A stretch of DNA of 64,000 bases from contig NZ_JARZAI010000016.1 of the NCBI RefSeq assembly GCF_029893355.1, positions 1-64,000 of the forward strand, given 5' to 3'. The stretch comes from Kitasatospora sp. MAA4 (GTDB lineage Bacteria; Actinomycetota; Actinomycetes; Streptomycetales; Streptomycetaceae). The notes beneath the pieces were generated by a model that was not told the DNA's origin, searched no databases, and saw only the letters and a program-made list of their open reading frames with translations. Position 1 is the first letter of the stretch. Each line of letters begins with the position of its first letter. Below are positions 16,825-26,013 of the stretch, piece by piece. A program made the position numbers and the translations under genes.

Positions 16825-19245
16825 CATGGCGATGTCGTCGACGTAGCCGTCGTCGCCGGTGCCCACCTGGCGCGTGAAGTTCACGGTGAACTTTACCGAG
16901 GCGGTGCCGGTGGGCACGGTGCCGGTGACCGATTCGTAGAGGAGCTCGGTCTGGTTGCCGCGCTGGGCCGCGGTGACGGGGGCCAGGGTGGCGGTGCCGA
17001 GCGACCCGCCCGAGGAGCTGAGGAACGTGGCGACAACTCCGGCGTTGTCCCCCTGGCTCGAGTAACCGCCGATCCAGGCGGACAGGGTGTACGGGAGGTT
17101 TCCGGCGGCGATTCGGCTGGACTCGGCCGCGACGCTGTCGGTCTGGGTCATCGAGGCGCTGGCGCTGCTCCCGCCGTCGAAGAACGCGTTGCCCGGGGAC
17201 GCCGGGGACGTCGGTCCCTGCGCGGAGGTCGGGAAGCCGCCGGACGCGCCGTAGCAGACCTGCTGCGGCGAGTTGGTCAGCGTCCAGCCCTGGGCCGGGG
17301 TTCCGGTGCCCATGGAGGATTGGCAACTCCCGCTCTCGGCATCGGGGTTGACGATCGGGACCGAGTACGTGGATCCCGTGCCGGAGCCGACGGTCCAGCT
17401 GAAGGATGCGCTGCCGATCGCGCCGGTGGTGTCGGTGGCGGTGAGGGTCGCGGTGGAGGTCCCCGCGGCGGTCGGAGTGCCGGTGATCTGACCGGTGCCC
17501 GCGTCGATCGCGAGGCCGGCGGGCAGTCCGGTGCCGGCGTACGTCAGGGTCTGGCCGCCGTCCGAGTCCGAGGCCTGGATCTGCAGCGGGCTGATCGCGG
17601 TGCCGACGGTTGAGGTCTGCGCGCCGGGGTTGGCGAGGGTGACGGTGTTACCGCCGGTACTGCTCCCCGTGAACACCTCGTTGTACGGAGTGGCCCACTT
17701 GTCGTTGTTGGTCATCGTCGTGCTCAGCCCGAGAGCACTCTCGATGACCCGGGCGGTGCTGTAGTGGTCGTACCGGTTCGCGTCCTGGTACCCGGCCTTG
17801 ACCGTGCCCTGCGATCCGATGAGGACGGTGGCGACCTGGTTGGTCTGACCGGGACCGAAGCCGCCGGGGGAGTTGGCGCCGTCCTCGTCCCAGGTGAGGA
17901 CGAGCAGCGACTTCTGCTGGGTCCACGCGGGGGACTGGAACAGCGTGGGAAGCGTCTGGCTCAGCCAGGTGTCCCCGGAAGCGATGCCGCAGCCCTCCAT
18001 GTCGGAGCAGGAGTCGGCGTCGGCCCAGACGAACGCAGGGGTGGTGGCCGTGGAGGCCAGGTCGGTGTTGAGCAGCTGCGGCAGCGGCTGCCAGTGCGCC
18101 TGGCAGTAGGCGTTGTCGCTCTGCATCTTGGGGTCGTAGTAGAACGGCACGTCGTCGTTCTCGTAGTTGCCGCTGCTGGTGGTCTGGCAGTTGCTGGTCT
18201 GGCTCTGGACGTACTGCTTCCAGCTCTTGCCGGCCGCGTCGAGGTTGTCGTTCAGGCCGTTGTTCGTCGCGGCACAGGCCGGATTGGTGATGCAGTCGGC
18301 CCCGGGAGAGCTCTTGCTGCTGCGCCCGAAGGAGTTGCCGAACGCGATCGCCTCGTAGTTCGGGTCGGAACTGTGCGTGTTGGCGTGGTAGTTCGTCAGC
18401 AACGAGCCCATCGGGAGCAGCGTGTTGTTGACGTACGGGGCGGCGGAGTTGCCGATGACTCCGGCGCCGCCGTCGACGGTGTTCGAGGTCGCGGAGTAGT
18501 TGTTGTTCTCCATCATGACGACGAAGACGTGGTCGTACCCGGGCACTGTCGAGGCGGGGACGGCCAGGGTCGGGGCGGTGGCCGCGGTGTCGAGGGTCAG
18601 CGAGAGGTCGTCGGCCATCCCGTCGTTCTGCGTCCCGGTCATGGTGAAGTCGACCGCCGTCAGGACCGAGCGGGTGCCGACCGGAACCGTGGCGGTGGCG
18701 CTGCGCTGCAGGAACTCAGTGGTGTTCGAGCGGTCGGCGGCCAGCACCGGCCCGATGGACGAGGTGCCGAGCGAGGTGCCGGATGCGTCGAGGTAGGTGA
18801 TCTTCACTGCGGCGGCGTCGTTGTAGCTGCCGACGCCACCGAGCCAGCCGGAGAGGGTGGAGTGCACACCGCCCGCGTCGATCGCCGAGGCCGCCGAGGA
18901 GACGTCGGTGCTCTGCGTCATCTCCGAGGAGCCGCGCGAACCGCCCTGGAAGTACGCGGTGCCCTTGGTCGGGGAGCCGGGGGTGCTCGTGTTGGCGCCG
19001 TTCGTCGCGTTGTAGCAGTTGATCACCGGGTCGCCGGAGGTGATCTGCCAGCCCGGCAGGGTGGTCTCCTCCCAGCCGCCGGGGCTGCACTGCGAGGTCT
19101 CCGCGCCGGAGTTGAGCAGGAGGTTGGCGCTGCTGGTTGCGGCGGCGGCCGGGACGACGGCCGGGGTGGAGAGCGCCGCGCCCAGCAGCACGGCCGCCAC
19201 CGCCCGGCTTGTCCAAGGACTGGTTGATCTGAGCCTGCCGTACAT
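16810..19245 (-). CDS. Secreted phosphoesterase with paired beta-sandwich modules
   Basis: An 811-residue exported protein. Order: signal peptide (1-36); a beta-sandwich module (about 38-205, from NLLLNSGAETSQC); a PF04185-type phosphoesterase/acid phosphatase domain (about 225-555) with YDHVFVVMMENNNYS and LLVLTWDEDGANSPGGFGPG; a putative Ig-like He_PIG domain (PAGLAIDAGTGQITGTPTAAG); and a second beta-sandwich (about 650-811) clearly homologous to the first (VNPDAESGSCQ, SGNxxF-type strands, ending DDIAMNFTG). Function: extracellular phosphate release from esters, perhaps targeted to carbohydrate. Start ATG has GGAGG upstream, and a 20-bp palindrome 51 bp before it predicts repression by the adjacent GntR protein. 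Confidence 0.85.
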   Translation of the reverse strand: MYGRLRSTSPWTSRAVAAVLLGAALSTPAVVPAAAATSSANLLLNSGAETSQCSPGGWEETTLPGWQITSGDPVINCYNATNGANTSTPGSPTKGTAYFQGGSRGSSEMTQSTDVSSAASAIDAGGVHSTLSGWLGGVGSYNDAAAVKITYLDASGTSLGTSSIGPVLAADRSNTTEFLQRSATATVPVGTRSVLTAVDFTMTGTQNDGMADDLSLTLDTAATAPTLAVPASTVPGYDHVFVVMMENNNYSATSNTVDGGAGVIGNSAAPYVNNTLLPMGSLLTNYHANTHSSDPNYEAIAFGNSFGRSSKSSPGADCITNPACAATNNGLNDNLDAAGKSWKQYVQSQTSNCQTTSSGNYENDDVPFYYDPKMQSDNAYCQAHWQPLPQLLNTDLASTATTPAFVWADADSCSDMEGCGIASGDTWLSQTLPTLFQSPAWTQQKSLLVLTWDEDGANSPGGFGPGQTNQVATVLIGSQGTVKAGYQDANRYDHYSTARVIESALGLSTTMTNNDKWATPYNEVFTGSSTGGNTVTLANPGAQTSTVGTAISPLQIQASDSDGGQTLTYAGTGLPAGLAIDAGTGQITGTPTAAGTSTATLTATDTTGAIGSASFSWTVGSGTGSTYSVPIVNPDAESGSCQSSMGTGTPAQGWTLTNSPQQVCYGASGGFPTSAQGPTSPASPGNAFFDGGSSASASMTQTDSVAAESSRIAAGNLPYTLSAWIGGYSSQGDNAGVVATFLSSSGGSLGTATLAPVTAAQRGNQTELLYESVTGTVPTGTASVKFTVNFTRQVGTGDDGYVDDIAMNFTG

Positions 19246-19295
19246 CGAGTTCCTCCGAGGGATGCGGGATCCGAACCACAGGGCGTCCGTACGTA

Positions 19296-19315
19296 CAATT
19301 GGGCTAGCCCAATTG
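19296..19315. promoter_or_regulatory. Perfect 20-bp palindrome, predicted GntR operator
   Basis: CAATTGGGCTAGCCCAATTG is symmetric throughout and lies in the divergent region between the phosphoesterase and GntR genes. Its core TGG-CTAG-CCA is shared with DasR sites (TGGTCTAGACCA), with G:C replacing T:A at one symmetric position, so it may be the specific site of the DasR-like protein encoded next to it. Confidence 0.75.
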
Positions 19316-19446
19316 CGTAGAGGATCGCGGTGGCGGGCGGACGGCGCGCGGACGGGATCTGCCCGGCAGACGACGGCTGGGCGAACGCCGTCCCGCGCAC
19401 CCGGGGCCGGGCCCCGCCGCACGGCATCCCGGGGACCCGCCTCGGC

Positions 19447-19452
19447 TACCGT
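19447..19452 (+). promoter_or_regulatory. -10 box for leaderless gntR
   Basis: TACCGT ends 7 nt before the GTG at 19460. The only purine-rich stretch (CGGAG) touches the start codon and is too close to serve as a ribosome-binding site, so a leaderless transcript is likely. Confidence 0.45.
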
Positions 19453-19459
19453 TGACGGA

Positions 19460-20242
19460 GTGACCACACGCCCGGCCGAGGCCAGCGCCCCACCGTCCGC
19501 CGCGCTGCGGGCCGCCCGCGAGGGCCTGCCCGACCACGGCGAACCGCCCAAGTACTTCCAGGTGAAGCACAAGATCTCAACAGTCCTGGACACCCTGAGC
19601 GAAGGCGCCGCGGTGCCCACCGAACGGGATCTGGCCGAGCGCTTCGGCGTCTCCCGGATGACCGTGCGCCAGGCCATCAGGGAGCTGCGCCTGGAGGGCA
19701 GGCTCCAGCGCCGCGGCCGCTCGACCGTCGTCGCGGGCCCCAAGTTCGTCCAGCCGCTCATCCTCGCCAGCTACACCGAAGGCGTCCGCAGGCAGGGCCG
19801 GCGCCCCGGCCGCCAGTTGCTCACCCTCGAACAGCTCCCGGCCGGGCCCGACCTCGCCGAACTCCTCCAGATCCCGGTCGCCGCCGCCGTGGTGCACCTC
19901 GAACGCCTGCTGCTCGCCGACGACGAGCGGATCGGCGTGGAGAGCACCTACCTCCCGGTGCAGCGCTTCCCGACCCTCGCCACCCACTTCGACCCGGCCA
20001 CCTCCCTCTACGCGTTCCTGCGCGCGGCCGGAGTGCAGTTCGCCGAAGCGGACGAGCGCATCGAGACCGTCCTCGCCTCCCCCCGCGAGGTACAGCTGAT
20101 CGGCACCAGCCCGGCCCTGCCCATGCTGCTGATGAACCGCGTCTCCCGCGATCGCGACGGCAGCCCCATCGAGTGCGTCCGATCCCTCTACCGCGGCGAC
20201 CGCTTCAGCTTCACCACCCGACTGACCCCGGAACAGGACTAG
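19460..20242 (+). CDS. GntR-family regulator, HutC/DasR-like
   Basis: A 260-residue regulator. The winged helix-turn-helix (about 45-105) has VPTERDLAERFGVSRMTVRQ followed by the wing RRGRSTVVAGPK; residues about 110-255 form a UTRA effector domain (VVHLERLLLADDERIGVEST, and ECVRSLYRGDRFSFTTRL at the end). Along its length it resembles DasR, the N-acetylglucosamine-phosphate-responsive master regulator, but is probably a paralogue because it has a different genomic setting and an extended N-terminus. It faces the secreted phosphoesterase and is expected to regulate it and itself through the shared palindrome. A sugar phosphate is the likely effector. Confidence 0.88.
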   Translation: MTTRPAEASAPPSAALRAAREGLPDHGEPPKYFQVKHKISTVLDTLSEGAAVPTERDLAERFGVSRMTVRQAIRELRLEGRLQRRGRSTVVAGPKFVQPLILASYTEGVRRQGRRPGRQLLTLEQLPAGPDLAELLQIPVAAAVVHLERLLLADDERIGVESTYLPVQRFPTLATHFDPATSLYAFLRAAGVQFAEADERIETVLASPREVQLIGTSPALPMLLMNRVSRDRDGSPIECVRSLYRGDRFSFTTRLTPEQD

Positions 20243-20318
20243 AGCCTGCGCAGGGCACCTCGACACCTGGTCGCGGTGGGTCACCGTTCGACGGTGTCCG
20301 ACGTGAGAGGCTGACCAT

Positions 20319-22367
20319 GTGAACCGACTCGGTGACGCCACCTCTCCGTACCTGCTCCAGCACGCCGACAACCCGGTGGACTGGTGGCCCTGGGGGCCCG
20401 AGGCTTTTGCCGAGGCCGAGCGCCGGGGGGTGCCGGTGCTGCTGAGTGTCGGCTACGCGGCGTGTCACTGGTGTCATGTGATGGCGCATGAGTCCTTTGA
20501 GGACTCCGGTGTCGCCGAGTACCTGAACGAGCAGTTCGTCGCGGTGAAGGTGGACCGCGAGGAGCGGCCGGACGTTGATGCCGTGTACATGGAGGCGGTG
20601 CAGGCGGCGACCGGGCAGGGTGGGTGGCCGATGACGGTGTTCCTGACGCCCGAGCGGGATCCGTTCTACTTCGGGACGTACTTCCCGCCCGAGCCCCGGC
20701 ACGGGATGCCGGCGTTCCGGCAGGTGCTGGAGGGTGTGTCGGCGGCCTGGCTGGAGCGGCGGGACGAGGTCGGGGAGGTGGCGGCCCGGATTCGGGCCGA
20801 TCTGGCGGAGCGGGCCTCGGTGTACAGCGCGGGCGCGGGGATGCACCCGCCGGCCGGGGCCGACCTGGACCAGGCGGCGGCGGCGCTCGCACGCAGCTTC
20901 GACCCGGTGCGCGGCGGCTTCGGCGGAGCGCCCAAGTTCCCGCCGTCCATGGTGCTGGAGTTCCTGCTGCGCCACCACGCCCGCACGGGGGAGAAGAGCG
21001 CCCTGGCGATGGTGACGCGGACGTGCGACGCGATGGCCCGCGGCGGGATCTACGACCAGCTCGGCGGCGGCTTCGCGCGCTACTCGGTGGACGCCGAGTG
21101 GATCGTGCCGCACTTCGAGAAGATGCTGTACGACAACGCGCTGCTGATCCGGGTCTACCTGCACCTGTGGCGGGCCACCGGCGACCCGCAGGCGCGCCGG
21201 ATCGCGTTGGAGAGCGCGGACTTCCTGCTGGCCGAACTGCGCACTCCCGAAGGCGGGTTCGCCTCCGCGCTGGACGCGGACAGCCTGGACCCGGCGACCG
21301 GGAAGTCGGCCGAGGGGGCCTACTACGCCTGGACGCCCGGGCAGTTGGCCGAGGTGCTGGGCGAGCAGGACGGCGCCCTGGCCGCCGAACTGTTCAGCGT
21401 GACGAAGGAGGGGACCTTCGAGGAGGGTGCCTCGGTGCTGCAACTGCTCCAGGAGCCCGAGAACGACGAGGCGTACCGGCGGATCCGCGCCCGGCTGCTC
21501 GCCGCCCGCGCCGAGCGCCCCGCACCCGCGCGCGACGACAAGGTGGTGGCCGCCTGGAACGGACTGGCCATCGCGGCGCTGGCCGAGACCGGCGCGCTGC
21601 TGGAGCGTCCCGACCTGGTGGAGGCCGCCGCCCGGGCCGCCGACCTGCTGCTCTCGGTCCACCTGACCGCCGAGGGCCGGTTGCTGCGGACCTCGCGCGA
21701 CGGCCGTCCCGGCGCCAACGCCGGCGTCCTGGAGGACTACGCGGACACCGCCGAGGGCTTCCTCGCGCTGTACGCGGTGACCGGCGACGACGCCTGGCTC
21801 GACCTCGCCGGCGGCCTGCTCGACACCGTGATCGGCCACTTCACCGACGAGGCGTCCGGCTCGCTGTACGACACGGCCGACGACGCCGAGGAGTTGATCC
21901 GCCGGCCGCAGGACCCGACGGACAACGCGACCCCCTCCGGCTGGACGGCCGCCGCGCAGGCGCTGCTGACGTACGCCGCGTACACCGGCTCCGAGCGCCA
22001 CCGCACCGCCGCGGAAAGGGCGTTGGGCGTGGTCGGCGCGCTGGCGGCGAAGGCGTCGCGGTTCATCGGCTGGGGTCTGGCCGCCGCCGAGGCGCTGGCG
22101 GACGGCCCGCGTGAGGTGGCGGTGGTCGGCCCGGCCGGTGACCCCCGGACGGCCGCGCTGCACCGCACGGCGCTGCTCGCCACCGCCCCCGGCGCGGTGG
22201 TCGCGCTGGGCGACCCGGCCGCCTCGACCGCCGTGCCGCTGCTCGCCGACCGCCCGCTGCTGGGCGGCGCCCCGGCGGCGTACGTCTGCCGGCACTTCAC
22301 CTGCGAGGCGCCGACGGCGGACGCGGCGGAGCTGGCGCGGAAGGTCGGCGCCCGGCTCGTCGAATAG
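20319..22367 (+). CDS. Thioredoxin-fold DUF255 protein (YyaL/SSP411 family)
   Basis: A 682-residue cytoplasmic protein. The N-terminal thioredoxin-like domain (about 1-165) begins [19 protein letters not shown] and has C49-H-W-C52; the remainder is an alpha/alpha toroid like those of glycan-processing enzymes (motifs [17 protein letters not shown] and [13 protein letters not shown]). The family is widespread and highly conserved, called spermatogenesis-associated protein 20 in animals, with no settled function. The GTG at 20319 gives the conserved start; GAGGCT 6 nt earlier is a weak leaderless -10 candidate. Nothing nearby suggests a partner. Confidence 0.93.
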   Translation: MNRLGDATSPYLLQHADNPVDWWPWGPEAFAEAERRGVPVLLSVGYAACHWCHVMAHESFEDSGVAEYLNEQFVAVKVDREERPDVDAVYMEAVQAATGQGGWPMTVFLTPERDPFYFGTYFPPEPRHGMPAFRQVLEGVSAAWLERRDEVGEVAARIRADLAERASVYSAGAGMHPPAGADLDQAAAALARSFDPVRGGFGGAPKFPPSMVLEFLLRHHARTGEKSALAMVTRTCDAMARGGIYDQLGGGFARYSVDAEWIVPHFEKMLYDNALLIRVYLHLWRATGDPQARRIALESADFLLAELRTPEGGFASALDADSLDPATGKSAEGAYYAWTPGQLAEVLGEQDGALAAELFSVTKEGTFEEGASVLQLLQEPENDEAYRRIRARLLAARAERPAPARDDKVVAAWNGLAIAALAETGALLERPDLVEAAARAADLLLSVHLTAEGRLLRTSRDGRPGANAGVLEDYADTAEGFLALYAVTGDDAWLDLAGGLLDTVIGHFTDEASGSLYDTADDAEELIRRPQDPTDNATPSGWTAAAQALLTYAAYTGSERHRTAAERALGVVGALAAKASRFIGWGLAAAEALADGPREVAVVGPAGDPRTAALHRTALLATAPGAVVALGDPAASTAVPLLADRPLLGGAPAAYVCRHFTCEAPTADAAELARKVGARLVE

Positions 22368-22416
22368 CGCAATATTGGGCTGCACGCGGGGCGGTGGGTG
22401 GGACAGGATCAGGCGC

Positions 22417-23256
22417 ATGACCTGGATGCTGAGCGAGTCCCTGGCCGAGTACACCGCGGCGGCGAGCGGCTTTCTCGCCGAACACCCGGTGCGGAACACC
22501 GTGTTGCTGACCATCGCGCACCGGCTCAGCAACGCGACGGACGACGCCCCGGCCCCGCGCTTCGGCTGGTGGCGGCCCGCCGAGGGCGGACCGGTGCAGG
22601 GGGCCTTCGTCCAGACGCGACCACAGCCGATGCAGCTGGGCCTGATGCCGCCGCAGGCGGCGGTCGAGCTGGCGGCCCGGCTCGCGGGGGAGCCGCTGAC
22701 CGGGGTGTCCGGTGACGCGGCGGCGACCGAGCCCTTCGCCGAGGCCTGGGTCCGGGCGACCGGCGGGGGCGTCAGGGTGCGGCAGCGGATGTGCCTGTAC
22801 CGGCTGGGCACGCTGGCGGTGCCGCAGGTCTCCGGACGGCTCCGCCCGGCCGACGCGTCCGACCCGGCCGACCGCGCCCTGGCGACGGACTGGTTCAAGG
22901 CCTTCGACGCCGAGGTGGGCTCGGCGATGCCGGACGCGGCACGGATGGCCGAGCGGCGGCTCGCGGAGGGCGCCGTCCACTTCTGGGAGGACGGCGGACG
23001 GCCGGTCGCGCTGGGCGGAGTGTCCTCACTACTGGCGGGCATGGTCCGGATCGGTCCGGTCTACACGCCGCCGGACCTGCGCGGCCGCGGCTACGGGGGC
23101 GCCGTCACCGCAGGTGTCTCGATCGAGGGCCTGGCCCGCGGTGCGGACGACGTGCTGCTGCACGCCGACCTCGCCAACCCGACCTCCAACTCCGTCTACC
23201 GTCGGCTCGGTTACCTCCCGGTGGGCCGGACGGCGGAGCTGGAGTTCACCGCCTGA
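22417..23256 (+). CDS. GNAT-family N-acetyltransferase
   Basis: A 279-residue protein whose C-terminal half carries the acetyl-CoA binding motif A (RIGPVYTPPDLRGRGYGGAV) and motif B (NPTSNSVYRRLGY). The N-terminal 130 residues form a second, degenerate domain that lacks the pyrophosphate-binding loop, as in several two-domain actinobacterial GNATs. The substrate is unknown. ATG at 22417 chosen because it follows AGGATCAGGCGC and gives the family start MTWMLSESLAEY. It converges with the XRE regulator gene 15 bp downstream. Confidence 0.85.
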   Translation: MTWMLSESLAEYTAAASGFLAEHPVRNTVLLTIAHRLSNATDDAPAPRFGWWRPAEGGPVQGAFVQTRPQPMQLGLMPPQAAVELAARLAGEPLTGVSGDAAATEPFAEAWVRATGGGVRVRQRMCLYRLGTLAVPQVSGRLRPADASDPADRALATDWFKAFDAEVGSAMPDAARMAERRLAEGAVHFWEDGGRPVALGGVSSLLAGMVRIGPVYTPPDLRGRGYGGAVTAGVSIEGLARGADDVLLHADLANPTSNSVYRRLGYLPVGRTAELEFTA

Positions 23257-23271
23257 CGGAACGGCAGTCGC

Positions 23272-24204
23272 TCACTCCCAGTCCCAGCCGACCCCCAGCA
23301 GGCACGGCGCCAGAGAGCCGGCGACCAGGTGCACGCAGCCGTGGCCGTCCAGCGTGAGCTCCTCGCTCTCGAAGGGAACCTCGCCGGGCGCCCGGCTGGC
23401 GAACCGGTGGCAGCGCACCGGCAGCGCATCCGGGTGGAAGCTGACCTGGAGGACGTACTGCCCGGCACCGGAGTGGAAGCCGCGGACGTACTCGTCGGTG
23501 GGCGCGGTGGAGGGGGCGTCGTCGAAGCCGTAACTGAGCAGGTGGGTGTCGCCGGTGCGCAGGCGTCGGTCCAACAGCAGTTCGGCGACGACGAGTCGGG
23601 AGCCCTGGTCGCGCCGGACCCGTCCGGGCCGGCAGTTCTCCTCGGCGCGCACCGCGACCCGCTGCACATCGCAGCCCGGGTCGCCCTGGTAGATGGCGAG
23701 GTAGCGGTCGATGCCGTCGCGATGCGCGCGCAGCGCGTGCTGCGAGTCGCGGCGCAGCAGTTGGCGGTCGGCACCGAGCCGGATCCGCTCGATGTGGGTG
23801 ACGGTGTGCAGGCCGGTGTCGCGCGGTCCGTGCAGTTCGGCGAGTAGCTCGTCCACGGCACCGGCGGGGGCGATGAGGTCCCGGTAGGGGCGGGTCGGCA
23901 CGGCGGCCGAGCTGCCGGCCAGCGCCTGCCGCGGGCCGAGCAGCCGGGTCAGCGAGTGCGCGGGGAGGTCGAGCACCTCCTCCAACGCCCGTACCGCACG
24001 CAGGGATTCGGGGCGCTCCGGGCGGCGGCGGCCCTGCTGCCAGTAGCTGAGGCTGGTCACCCCGACGTGTACGCCGCGCTGCGCCAGGTGCTGCTGCACC
24101 CGGTGCAGCGCGAGTCCGCGCGCCCGCAGGGCGGTGCGCAGCGCCAGATGGAACGGGCCGGTGCGCAGGACCGTCGCCAGTTCGGGATGCGAACTGCGCT
24201 GCAT
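23272..24204 (-). CDS. XRE-like DNA-binding protein with large effector region
   Basis: A 310-residue protein. The N-terminal region (about 15-85) looks like a helix-turn-helix of the XRE type (LALHRVQQHLAQRGVHVGVTSLSYWQQG, with a conserved YWQ-G-R-P-E-R motif); the remaining 220 residues are a mixed alpha/beta region with no recognised domain. Comparable proteins are common in streptomycetes and unstudied. GGAGGG precedes the ATG. It is divergent from a secreted protease operon, and the region between holds three repeat systems, so it may control that operon. Confidence 0.75.
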   Translation of the reverse strand: MQRSSHPELATVLRTGPFHLALRTALRARGLALHRVQQHLAQRGVHVGVTSLSYWQQGRRRPERPESLRAVRALEEVLDLPAHSLTRLLGPRQALAGSSAAVPTRPYRDLIAPAGAVDELLAELHGPRDTGLHTVTHIERIRLGADRQLLRRDSQHALRAHRDGIDRYLAIYQGDPGCDVQRVAVRAEENCRPGRVRRDQGSRLVVAELLLDRRLRTGDTHLLSYGFDDAPSTAPTDEYVRGFHSGAGQYVLQVSFHPDALPVRCHRFASRAPGEVPFESEELTLDGHGCVHLVAGSLAPCLLGVGWDWE

Positions 24205-24231
24205 GGCCGGCCCTCCGTCCCCGTGGTGGTG

Positions 24232-24365
24232 GTGAATATTCACACGCCTGCGGCCGCCTGTCACTCTTTTCGGAGCGCAGCGGCGGCGCTCGTTCACATC
24301 TGGAAGGCCGCGTTCACATCGATCTGCGGGCGCTCCGAAGGCCGTTGACCGGATTCGGTCAACGG
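24232..24365. promoter_or_regulatory. Operator-rich divergent control region
   Basis: Three elements: the palindrome GTGAATATTCAC (24232-24243) just upstream of the XRE gene; the decamer CGTTCACATC repeated exactly at 24291-24300 and 24311-24320, a 20-bp period that puts both copies on one face of the helix; and the 10-bp inverted repeat CCGTTGACCG/CGGTCAACGG with a 4-nt centre (24342-24365). The first two share a TTCAC core. Confidence 0.6.
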
Positions 24366-24461
24366 GTCGATGCTTCCTCACACCCCGCCGCCGATCCGGA
24401 CGGCGCCGGGGCTCGCGTGTCCCCCACTTCCCTTCCCTGCGGTCCGCAAGGAGGAAACGCC

Positions 24462-25121
24462 ATGTCCCTTTCCCCTCCGACCCGTCCAAGAGCCAGGCTC
24501 CGCAAGGCGGTTGCCGCCCTCGCGCTCGGCGTCCTGGCCCCGGCGCTCACCGCGGCCACCGGCACGCCGGCCTCGGCGGCGTCGAACCCGGTCCCCACCC
24601 GGGTCCGTCCCGTCGGCGCGGCCGGCAGCCTGGCCACCGGCACCTCGAAGACGCTGAACATCAGCATGCAGCAGCAGTCCAACACCAACTGGTGCTGGGC
24701 GGCCAGCGGCGACACCATCGCGAGCTGGTTCGGCTACTCCTACACCCAGAACCAGTTCTGCGACGCCGCGTTCGGGCGCTCGCTCGACTCCGCCTGCCCC
24801 AACAACGAGGCCGCGCTGGACGATGTGCAGAACGCGCTGAGCTGGATCGGCATCAACCCGGGCGACTACGTCACCGGGTACCTGTACTACAGCACGGTCC
24901 AGAACGAGATCGACAACAACCGCCCGGTCGAGTCGCGCATCCAGTGGTCCTCCGGCGGCGGGCACATGGAGGTCCTGTACGGCTACGACACCAGCAACAA
25001 CTGGGTGTACTGGGGCGATCCGTGGCCCTCCGACTATCGCTACAACTGGGCGAGTTACAGCTACTACGTCAGCAACGGCTCGTTCGAATGGACCCACTCC
25101 CTCTACCAGATCGGCGCGTGA
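24462..25121 (+). CDS. Secreted papain-like cysteine protease
   Basis: A 219-residue exported protein: signal peptide about 1-40 (AALALGVLAPAL, cut near ASAA), then a papain-like fold of the AvrRpt2/C70 or C39-like type. The proposed catalytic triad is C78 (NWCWAAS), H168 (GGGHMEVLYGY) and D186 (WGDPWPS). AAGGAGG is perfectly placed before the ATG. A gene for a second exported protein follows 10 bp later, so the pair is probably an operon; the partner could be inhibitor, substrate or anchor. A role in processing of secreted peptides or surface proteins is plausible but unproven. Confidence 0.85.
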   Translation: MSLSPPTRPRARLRKAVAALALGVLAPALTAATGTPASAASNPVPTRVRPVGAAGSLATGTSKTLNISMQQQSNTNWCWAASGDTIASWFGYSYTQNQFCDAAFGRSLDSACPNNEAALDDVQNALSWIGINPGDYVTGYLYYSTVQNEIDNNRPVESRIQWSSGGGHMEVLYGYDTSNNWVYWGDPWPSDYRYNWASYSYYVSNGSFEWTHSLYQIGA

Positions 25122-25131
25122 GGAGGCAGCC

Positions 25132-26013
25132 ATGACAGCTGACACGACGACAAAGAGGGCTGCGACGGTGCTCCTCGCGGTGACCCTCGGCCTGCTGGCT
25201 GCGCCGCTCGCCCACGCAGCCGGCTCGGACGCGGTCCCGGCCGCGATTGCGCCCAGCGACCTGGCCGCGGCCCGCAGTGCGGTCCAGGCCCCGGCAGTGC
25301 TCGACCAGCTGGGGCACTTCTTCGCCCGCAGAGGGGTGCCGCCGAACCAGTCGGTGCAGCTCGGCGCGGCGGACGAGGCCAAGGCCGCCGCGCTGGCCGC
25401 ACCGCGGCTCACCGGCGCGACGGTGCCGGTCTACACCCTCGACCCCGGCTTCGTCGCGGGGACGAAGGGCGCGCCGGTGGCCCGGATGGACTTCGCGGCC
25501 ACCGCGGCGGTCTCCGCGGACGGCCAGCACGCGTCGGTCTGGACCGTCCGGCAGGACGGCGGCGGCTGGCAGGTGGTCAACATCGCCTCCGGCAGCGACG
25601 AGACCGACTACGCGGCGCAGGGCGCGAGCAGCGGCGGTGGCACGGTGTTCCGCGAGCCGCAGGTCAACGCCTGGTACGTGCTGCGCGGCGGGCGGGTGCT
25701 GCCGCTGGACGCCGAGGCGCGCAGCTCGGTCGGCGCCGGCGGTGAGTCGCTCGCCGCGTACGAGCGGCTGGTGCACCAGCGGTACGGCGACAAGCTGCCG
25801 GGCTCGGCGTACGACAGAGCCGGCCTGGGCGGCGGCTTCTCGGCGAACACCGCCGACACAGCCGACACAGCCGGCACAGCCGACACAGCCGACACAGCCG
25901 ACACCGCGGCGGCCGCTGCCCCGGAGGCGGACACCGCGCTGACAGCCGCGGCGGCGCTCGGGGTGACGGCGCTGGCGGGTGTCGGCCTGGCCGTGCGGCG
26001 CCGCAGGGGTTAG
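25132..26013 (+). CDS. Exported, C-terminally anchored protein, protease partner
   Basis: A 293-residue protein of unknown family: signal peptide (1-30), an extracellular domain (about 31-240) with no recognised motif, a low-complexity spacer of TAD/TAG triplets, a C-terminal hydrophobic helix (TAAAALGVTALAGVGLAV) and the basic end RRRRG. This layout is that of a membrane- or wall-anchored surface protein, though no clear LPxTG motif is seen. GAGGAGG before the ATG and the short gap show cotranscription with the cysteine protease. The spacer length may vary between strains because the DNA repeats exactly. Confidence 0.7.
   Translation: MTADTTTKRAATVLLAVTLGLLAAPLAHAAGSDAVPAAIAPSDLAAARSAVQAPAVLDQLGHFFARRGVPPNQSVQLGAADEAKAAALAAPRLTGATVPVYTLDPGFVAGTKGAPVARMDFAATAAVSADGQHASVWTVRQDGGGWQVVNIASGSDETDYAAQGASSGGGTVFREPQVNAWYVLRGGRVLPLDAEARSSVGAGGESLAAYERLVHQRYGDKLPGSAYDRAGLGGGFSANTADTADTAGTADTADTADTAAAAAPEADTALTAAAALGVTALAGVGLAVRRRRG
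25852..25905 (+). repeat. 9-bp tandem repeat coding a Thr-Ala-Asp spacer
   Basis: Six in-phase copies of GCCGACACA with single differences in the third and sixth. It encodes the flexible spacer before the membrane helix and is a likely site of copy-number variation. Confidence 0.9.
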
